In this document: positions 57,256-64,000 of the stretch, piece after piece
Numbering within the stretch: the stretch's first letter is position 1
Layout: every line of letters begins with the position of its first letter
Source of the DNA: Morinoia aosen
Taxonomy: Eukaryota > Arthropoda > Malacostraca > Amphipoda > Talitridae
Direction of reading: 5' to 3'
DNA: 64,000 nucleotides
Assembly: GCA_030386875.1 (NCBI GenBank)
Contig: CM059576.1
Coordinates: forward strand, 14,698,058 to 14,762,057
Notes under the pieces: model-generated
Told to the model about the DNA's origin: nothing
Database searches by the model: none
What the model saw: the letters and a program-made list of their open reading frames with translations, nothing else
Program-made: the position numbers and the translations under genes

Positions 57256-57632
57256 GGCTGCGTACAGCTGATTTCCATTATTGCACATTCAACCGTTGAC
57301 GCTTCTCAACCAAATATAGCCAGTTGCCCATTAATTACCTTAGTTATTGCGTTGCGAAAACTTCAACCATAAGTTATACGTCACAAATATGTCCTATTAA
57401 TGTCAGCTTAATAATGAACACGCGCAGTCGAAATTTTCTGCACATTAGTAGGAGAGTATTTATTTTACATACTCTGGTACATTTTTATTGTGCTATCAAC
57501 CGTGTTTGCTCATGGTGAATTGATTAATCGCGCAAGAACTAAGGTAATTTAAAGGCAAACTGGGTATAATCGGTTTGAGAAGTGTGACGGTTGGAAAGTG
57601 TGACTAATGGGAAATCAGCTGTGCGCAGCTGT
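57256..57632. mobile_element. Foldback MITE with about 100-bp arms
   Basis: Positions 57256-57355 and 57528-57632 are inverted copies sharing CTGCGYACAGCTGATTTCC, CACAYT, CAACCGT, ACTTCTCAA, CCCAGTTTGCC/GCCAGTTGCCC and ATTACCTTAGTT. The loop of about 170 bp has no coding capacity. No target duplication was made out. Confidence 0.65.
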
Positions 57633-57848
57633 TTTTTTAAAATCAAATTAAGAGGTGGTCATCCTGGGCCTCTCATGATTCTCCGATGGTGAATAGGAGA
57701 AACTGGTCGCGCCTTGGGAGCGCGGCGGTAGTGCTCCATGCTGAGCCATGCGTGGCCACCGGTTGGGACAGTGGTGCAGGGGCGCCTATAAAGTGGACAC
57801 TTCGAATCCGAATCAAAGGAGAAACATGGATGCAACAACCAAGTACTA

Positions 57849-58290
57849 ATGCGAGCGCTCCCAGGAATCACCGATGCCACTCCTATAATTTTTAATAGGG
57901 GAAGAGCAAAACGATATCGTTATTCATCTAGCAGCATCTTCAAACACTTCAGAGATGATCACCAAAAAGAACCACTCAACTTTGAAGCATTCCTTCCAGC
58001 TTTCAGCATAATGCAAAGTTACTCCGACACAGTATCAATGAATATTGGGGAAGAATTAGCAATCAGAAAATGTGCACCGATAATCAATGTAATGTCCAAC
58101 GATTTCTCTAACTACCTACACTTATTCACATAGGAGGAGCAAACCGAGTGTGAGAGGTACTTTGTCCTTTCCGTTTTATTAAGCTCTGCCATTTGTTTTT
58201 ACTGATACACCTTGATGATGACCGCAGTAGAAGAATGAAACGTCGTTTTTTACTTAGCTTGCTCATATTTATACTCAAGAGTTGTTATTT
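57849..58290 (+). pseudogene. Penelope-like element, 3' end, copy 2
   Basis: The frame at 57849-58133 contains SIFKHFRDDHQKEPLNFEAF, LPAFSIMQSYSDTVSMNI and GEELAIRKCAPIINVMSND with NYLHLF, then stops. A tail with TTGATGATGACCGCAGTAG and AATGAAACGTCG follows at 58210-58250. It pairs with the reverse-oriented copy at 55600-56170; both are cut off upstream at nearly the same point, inside the putative endonuclease. The match to Penelope-like elements rests on motif spacing only. Confidence 0.5.
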
Positions 58291-58309
58291 TTGAATGTAA
58301 TGTAAATGA

Positions 58310-58556
58310 ATGTGATTCGAGTTCCGGCGCTGGTGGCGATTTTCTCTGTTGGGTATAGGAGAAAAATTCCAAGCACAATACCCCACTCTACCCAGGTGTC
58401 TGAAATGGGTACCGGTCTTGACCGGGGGAAAGCGTAATGGCGTCCTGGCGTTAGTTATAAGGCATTTGAAAATCCAATGTACAAGGTGATATGTATCAGG
58501 CTTGGTTGGAAATAAAGCATCCGTAGATGCCTTCATTATTATTATTATTATTATTA
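58310..58556 (+). mobile_element. tRNA-derived SINE, subfamily 1, copy 5, 5'-truncated
   Basis: Starts within the B-box region (GATTCGAGTTCCGGCGCTGG) and continues with the full body, subfamily 1 signature and an (ATT)n tail at 58537-58556. It lies directly behind the Penelope-like tail. Confidence 0.88.
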
Positions 58557-58813
58557 AAATGTGATTTAAGAAAGTGGAGAAATTTTTAATAACTAATGTG
58601 ATTCTGAAAATGTCATTCATTAGTGAAAATCAGGTATTTTTCATGCTACGCGACCTTGTTTTCATTTTAATCTAAATTTTGATTAACCTTAATAGTGCAG
58701 TACTGGTAAATAAAGTCCTATCGCTATAAGTAGTGTTTTAACATATATCAGAGAGCTGTTAAAAGAAAACATGGCTTCACATTCAAGTGAAATGAAATAT
58801 AGGACGCGTCTGG

Positions 58814-59775
58814 TTGCGTTCTGCTATCATATGTGGTACATTCACAGATCCAAAGCGTAGAAGGAACATTAGTGAATTTGAGAAGCGAGCTTACTCCTCT
58901 TACTTTCAGGTGAAGCTTGGATATCAAGATAAACCTTGGGCATCTCATAAGGTAGGTCATTTCTGCGAAGAAATCTTGCGTCTATGGACTAAAGGAAAAA
59001 GTAAAATGCAACATCTATGGCGGAGTAGCCATGGGACACTCAGTACACCTGAAAGACAAATATTAACACATCAAAACAGTATTGGAGCTACTCTTGCATC
59101 AAGAACACAAATGGACCATTTGGGTTGATCTTAAAATGGTCATTTTTTGTTATGACAGCAGTGGCTACACAAAACTACTTTGATTAATTGTAAGAAATAC
59201 TAGGCCTTAGAAACAGTTTCTCAAGGCGCTCAATACTGACAGTGACTGTTTCAAGTGTTTGTGTGACGCGTTCTCAGGTGTAGCGTCAGACAAACTCAAA
59301 GCAGCTGTTTTCGACAGCCCTAAAATTAGGAAGCTGATTGAAGAACAAGCTTTCACTCAATCTATGACTGATGAAAAAAAAAATGCATGGGGAACATTCA
59401 TTTCTGCCGTCAGGAATTTTCGTGGAAACACGATATCAAAGGAATATTTAGAGATAGTGCAATCTTTATTGAAAAGTTTCCAGATGTTTGGTTGCAACAT
59501 GAGCATTAACATGCATTTCTTAGACACTCATATTGAATCATTTTCGGAAAACTTGGGGAACGTGAGTGATGAGCAGCGATGATTGCGATTTTTATCCGAA
59601 CTTCCTTCATCATCCAGAATGATCGCCCGTCGAGGCCATCGAGGCCATTTCTGGACCACGCGAGCGAACAAGCAATTACACGTAGGCGATTTCCTTACTG
59701 CGACTGCTCAACTATTGCACTACTGTCACACTGAATCTATCCATTCAGGAGTAACAAATAGAAAAGAATGCTAAC
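58814..59775 (+). pseudogene. Decayed member of a multicopy arthropod gene family of unknown function
   Basis: The first frame has KRAYSSYFQVKLGYQDKPWA followed by SHKVGHFCEE and LWTKGK. From memory this fits the family's block with KLGDQDKPWAPH and a Cys-rich neighbourhood. After a broken middle, a second frame from 59211 reads KQFLKALNTDSDCFKCLCDA, FSGVASDKLKAAVFDSPKIR and then MFGCNMSINMHFLDTHIESF and SENLGNVSDEQ. This fits the family's later block, which ends SEEQGERFHQDI. The frame is lost at exactly that point (TGA at 59580). I know this family as dispersed hypothetical proteins in many arthropods and have no function for it. Two or more frameshifts make this copy dead. Confidence 0.6.
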
Positions 59776-60325
59776 AACACAAATAAATCAGCTGTGTATA
59801 CTAACCCAGTCGTAGGTTGCACGAAACTTTGTACGAGACATATCTTGTCACCCTGTAGAGGCAAGTGGATTTATTTCCTCAATAGCACATTTACAATGCT
59901 ATGATGACCGCTTGTAGGCAGGACACAAAAGTGAAACATGTTAGCGCCGTTGAAATAACCAGCCAGTCGTTTTATTTCTGAATTTATAAGAAATGAGCGG
60001 GAAGAAAACGGTATGACTTCTTATTGCTTGGCAGTTATGAGTGTGAGCTGATGCCCTTCGAAAACTTCAAGGGAATGGTCAAATTTAGGAAGACGAACAC
60101 CGATCAGTGCGCGTTGACGAAGGTCACTCAAAGTCAAAATGAATGGAAATCAAAATATATCTATTTTTAGATCAGGTAAGTTTTAAAACTAGATTAAAAT
60201 GAACTGTATCGAGAAATTGGGCAAATTAAAGTGCAGGAATCCTTAGGCCATTCGCTGTACTTAAGCAGACGGTATAATTTCATAAATTCGATACAATGTC
60301 ATTGACAAACTCCAAAACATCGTAT
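59776..60325. other. No supported feature
   Basis: A CTACAGGGTGACAAGATATG-like sequence (minus strand, near 59840) resembles a DNA-transposon end but no partner was found. It may belong to the mariner fragment that follows. Confidence 0.3.
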
Positions 60326-60615
60326 TTAGAGCCACCTTACAATCTTATCGCACAGCTCGAGAACTGTGATCCGTCGATCTTCAAGCATTGCCGCTTCGAC
60401 TTTGGACACTGTTTCGTCGGAAACCGATTGCCGCCCTGCACGGGCTTCGTCGTGGACGTCTGTTCGGCCATTTTTAAAGTTCCTGACCCATCTGCGCACC
60501 ATCCCGGAGCTCATCCACTCTTCTCCATACACTTGACAAAGTTCTTCGTGAATTTCCTTCGCCGATTTCTTCTTAGCGGTCAGGAAACGAAACGCAACTC
60601 GCAGCTGGCGGGAGA
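60326..60615 (-). pseudogene. mariner transposase, N-terminal helix-turn-helix fragment
   Basis: The minus-strand frame has RQLRVAFRFLTAKKKSAKEI, HEELCQVYGEEWMSSGMVRR and WVRNFKNGRTDVHDEARAGR, then ITVLELCDK and a stop. This is the mariner pattern: first helix-turn-helix with KSAKEIHxxLxxVYG, then WxxKFKxGRxxxxDxxRxGRP. It covers about 90 of roughly 340 residues. No DDE catalytic residues remain on either side. The frame extends upstream to 60751 without homology. Confidence 0.75.
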
Positions 60616-60759
60616 CGCAAGAGGAAGCTCCATCGCTGACGGTTGCTGAGCCAAGACGAAACGTCGCAGCGACGCTGGCTAGGTAAATGATTGGAGTGGG
60701 GGGAACCAAACAACCTGCCTCTGTTGCCTGGCCACGCATAGAAACGATCATAGTGTCAG

Positions 60760-62166
60760 CGGCAGCCCGTGGAACTTATTTTACGGATACGCCTCGTAAA
60801 CTCGTACACTACGAATTTCACAAAGGGTGAATTGTAAGGTGGTTCTGAACTTTCACGCTAACTTGAACTTTGAAGAATGTTTTTTACATAGCTACATAGA
60901 ATTTAACTCGTGTTTGCTTTCAGATGTTAGTTAGAATTTCGGAAACGACACAATGAATTTCATCCGAAGACAAATAAAGATTTTTTCTTCCATTCCCATT
61001 GCAGTTCTACAATAATGGTATAGAATCATTTTTCAATTCGAAGTAAGGGTTCGATGAATGTAATGTAATCAACTTCAAAATTGACAAAAAACACAATTGC
61101 ATGCTTGCACCATTTGTTCAAGTAAGTTATCACATGTCAATATCAAACCAAACGAAATGATCATGTCCTCAACAAATATACGCTCAGGTGATTCGAAATT
61201 ATTTCAAGCTCATCGTTTTTGTTATAATATTACTGTTGAATATATACAATATTGCAAAGTCCGACCAGTGTCTTACAGTGCTGTAATGTGTTCACTGACT
61301 TAGAGTGAATCATATGGCTATTGTACATATAATTCTCCGCACAGTTTTTAGACGTTTTTGTACCTGCTTCTCATACTTGAGGCCTTTGCCGAATATGGTG
61401 TAAAAATCTTGATAATGAATTTGTGCCTCAGTAGAAGAACCAATAATTGATCATATAAAGTACCGACTGACGTCAACTTTAAATGCGACATAGAAGTCCA
61501 TTAGCCCGGTATCGCTCTATCGCGGAAATGGCTAAGGTTTGTTTGGACTAAAATTGCCTATTTTGGAGAACTCCCTGAATAAGAGTTCGTGTAATGTACG
61601 AGTTTACTTATTTTACTTCTGATTCCGTGGTCACGGTCGGTGCCACAAATGGGGATGAGAAGCTGACCTCAGAGGCACCTGTTAAAAACATCACATATTA
61701 CTTGTGTAGAGTTAATGAATTGCTCAAATAATCTCACTAACTCATTGTAGGTGACCAGATAGTAAATAAATTGATAATAGCTTCCATGTATAGCATGACA
61801 TTTCACTTTCACCAAAAGCCTTCCGTCTAATATTCAAAGAAAGCTTTTTGAAGGTAGATATATTTGAGGTCCGTTGGGGCAACAGGCGCCAGGATCTTCA
61901 GCGTCAGATCGTGGCAGCGTCCCCGGAGCTCATCGCTTCCGTTACAAACAAATTTGCTTGTGGCTTATTAACATTTAGACCATCATGTTAACTTTGGTTC
62001 ACATCTGTTCTAATGTGATAATAAATTAACCGAGAGTATGTATTTTTTAACCCTTTGTGTGTGTAGGACCCAGCTCCTAGATGACTCGATGTCCCAGTCT
62101 ACCTCTGTTTTCAGGGTCAATTTTCAAATGTTTTAACTCAAATTAACATATATAATCACATAAATA
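60760..62166. other. No recognisable feature
   Basis: No coding island or repeat shared with the rest of the window was found. Confidence 0.45.
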
Positions 62167-63522
62167 CAGGATAGGAAAAAACTCTCCAGACCCGGACTCT
62201 TTCGATTTCCAATAGAATCTATTGATATTTGTCTCTACCAAAAAATTACACTTAATTACTTATTAATGTTTTGCATGTTAGTTTCACCATAATTTGTAGT
62301 TAAGCCTTTTCGAAATTCTCCGAAAGAAAGTAAATGACAAGCTTTTATTGACCTTCTACGCGCGAGAGCATCAAGTTCAACAATCATCATGGTGCAAACA
62401 ATGACTAAATCTACAGTTTATGACACCGTGACCATATGTGAGGAAATTGACAAAGCTAAGGATAGCCTCAGAAGCGTGCGTCGACGTATAGCTCGTTCAA
62501 AAAGGGGCATCAGAGCTACCGGAGAAAGGGTTCGAATACATTCAAAACGATCCGTGATAAAAATGGCCAGAGAGATGTGCGTCTACATAATGAATGAGAA
62601 CTATCGTGAAAACTGAGTTTTTACTCTCGCCCTTGATGCTGAAAATGCATCAGCTTCTGACAGAGATCCAGAAAAAGAAAAGAGCTCAAAGAGCGCAGCT
62701 GTTTCTGAACAACCTGAAGGATGACTTGCAATGGGAAGAGACTGTCTTTTCAGATGAAAAGATGTTCATCGTGGAACCGAAGTTCAATCCTCAAAATGAC
62801 CGAGTGATGCACATCAATTTGCGGATATCCCCGAACATAAGTAAACTGTCTATCTCCGACATAAACCCTCCTCTGTGACGGTTTGGGAGTTAGTCTCCAA
62901 AACTTGGAAGTCACCTATGATTTTCATCAAACAAAGAGCAAAAGTGAATTCAATTTCATATTCTGAATACGTCTGGACTTCAGCCTGCCAAGCGATATTT
63001 TAAAGTTAAATTTCATTTAAAAGAAAACCGAGAAAGAAAAAAAAATGTTAGAAAGTGAAATATCATTTTAAATAAATAATATTTCACTTCCAACATGATG
63101 GTGTTCCCCACAAATTTGCAATAGTACTCAAGTGTGGTGTCAATATCGTTTCCCCAATTTATGCAGAGAAGATATGAGGCCTTATTTTTTGCTTGATTTG
63201 AACCTCCTGGACTTCAGTGTTTGGTCAATGTAATAGACTGAAGTCTCAGCATTACCTCACGCCGTGGTGGACGATTTGAAGTTGTCCCTAAAGATGACAT
63301 AGTCAAAATACCGCAAGAGAAACTGCCTGTCTCTGATGAAAGCTTCTGAGGAAAATTTTGGAGGTTTATATAAGCAAAATAAATGCACGTTGAAAAATTT
63401 ACTTCGTTTCTTGATTTAATAGTAATTAAAATTTAACGGGAGTATAATTTTCGTTTTTCTGGCATTATCCTGTTGTAGAAACATAACCAATTATTCAGAC
63501 CGGATGCTTTTTCCCAACCCTG
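62167..63522 (+). mobile_element. Tc1-like DNA transposon, full length (1356 bp), inactive
   Basis: The ends are inverted copies with CAGGRTWGGRAAAAA and are flanked by TA at 62165-62166 and 63523-63524, the target duplication of the Tc1/mariner superfamily. The length is normal for the family. The single transposase gene inside (62389-63360) is broken in several places. A short palindrome with GTGAAATAT and ATATTTCAC arms at 63055-63090 looks like a later small insertion or foldback. Confidence 0.82.
62389..63360 (+). pseudogene. Tc1-like transposase pseudogene
   Basis: The order of fragments matches a complete Tc1-like transposase. Helix-turn-helix region: TKSTVYDTVTICEEIDKAKD and KRSVIKMAREMCV. 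After a frameshift: QLLTEIQKKKRAQRAQLFLN, then VFSDEKMFIVEPKFNPQNDR with the first catalytic Asp. After another: VWELVSKTWKSPMIFIKQRA and KVNSISYSEYVW. Then FHFQHDGVPHK with the second Asp near 63097. Then DLNLLDFSVWSM with the third acidic residue (Asp) near 63195. Last a VVDDLKLSLK block. At least four frameshifts or stops are present, so it cannot be functional. Confidence 0.8.
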
Positions 63523-63524
63523 TA

Positions 63525-64000
63525 GAATAGCTTCCTCATATCTTATTTAGAAGATAAAGTTGAATTTGGATTTTGTTTGACGAAAGAAGAATCGTGATTA
63601 ATTCATAAGGCGTCGGTACGTTCTCACATTGGCTATCCGCTCTACGTGGATTTGATGAAATGACTGCCGGATGGTCTTGACAATAAAAGGGATGTTTATA
63701 ATTTGATTGCTAGCGTGTAAAATTTCCCGTGGTGCACCTACGGATGACATATTTTGATAACATATTTTAATTCATTGTCAAAATATTTGAGCAGATGTTT
63801 GGGAATTTTAGGTCTAGATTGAAAACTTAATTTAACGTATTAATTCCGATTGGAATATTATTCCACTCCATTTTTTAGTTAAATAGTGGTGATGTAACGT
63901 TGGCACAGTGATGGTTGAGCTGACACAACCGCCGCAGTTAGATACACAGATAGCGCACGGAGCAATGAGGCACAGGCAGGTCGTAGAAGTACCATGAAGC
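63525..64000. other. No recognisable feature
   Basis: No frame, repeat or transposon end was recognised up to the window edge. Confidence 0.45.

Overview
The window looks like a stretch of a large, repeat-rich arthropod nuclear genome, most likely an insect. The evidence is AT-rich sequence with spliced coding fragments and long introns, a tRNA-derived SINE family, a CR1/Jockey-type LINE, Penelope-like remnants, Tc1/mariner, PIF/Harbinger and DUF4817-type DNA transposons, and a decayed copy of a gene family I know only from arthropods and a few other animals. I cannot name the species. There is no sign of bacterial gene organisation, CRISPR, rRNA or tRNA genes.

Host-gene content is sparse and on the + strand forms a scatter of short exons. 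The best model is three phase-compatible exons at 16035-16382, 16935-17068 and 17202-17409 of an unidentified protein. Further exon-like islands lie at 2957-3386 (split by a SINE), 3566-3614, 7152-7293 and 36740-36823. They could be parts of one long gene or of more than one. Minus-strand islands lie at 26761-26912 and 52269-52600.

The rest is mobile and repetitive DNA. 0-7 kb: small inverted-repeat element, SINE copies, two short interspersed families (called A and D here). 7.8-11.5 kb: an inverted-repeat element (family C) split by a 2.9-kb PIF/Harbinger element with TTA duplications and a MADF remnant, which itself holds a foldback. 18.3-25.0 kb: four unrelated tandem arrays (41, 54, 11 and 69 bp) side by side. 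27.8-32.1 kb: a foldback element carrying both a second family C copy and a LINE with a 785-codon open frame. 33.9-34.7 kb: a 29-bp array. 35-36.7 kb: Tc1 and LINE fragments. 38.6-39.7 kb: a second PIF/Harbinger element with a decayed transposase. 43.6-44.2 kb: DUF4817-like transposase pseudogene. 47.7-49.2 kb: a 91-bp array. 50.9-51.8 kb: a family D copy within which a 39-bp array has expanded. 55.6-58.6 kb: two Penelope-like 3' ends, a foldback MITE and a SINE. 58.8-63.5 kb: decayed arthropod multicopy gene, mariner fragment, and a complete but dead Tc1-like element with TA flanks.

No pathway or operon-like cooperation between genes can be read from this window. The main biology is layered transposon insertion, including one SINE apparently inside an exon, and birth of minisatellites from dispersed repeats. 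All homology calls are from recognising motifs by eye; no database search was run.
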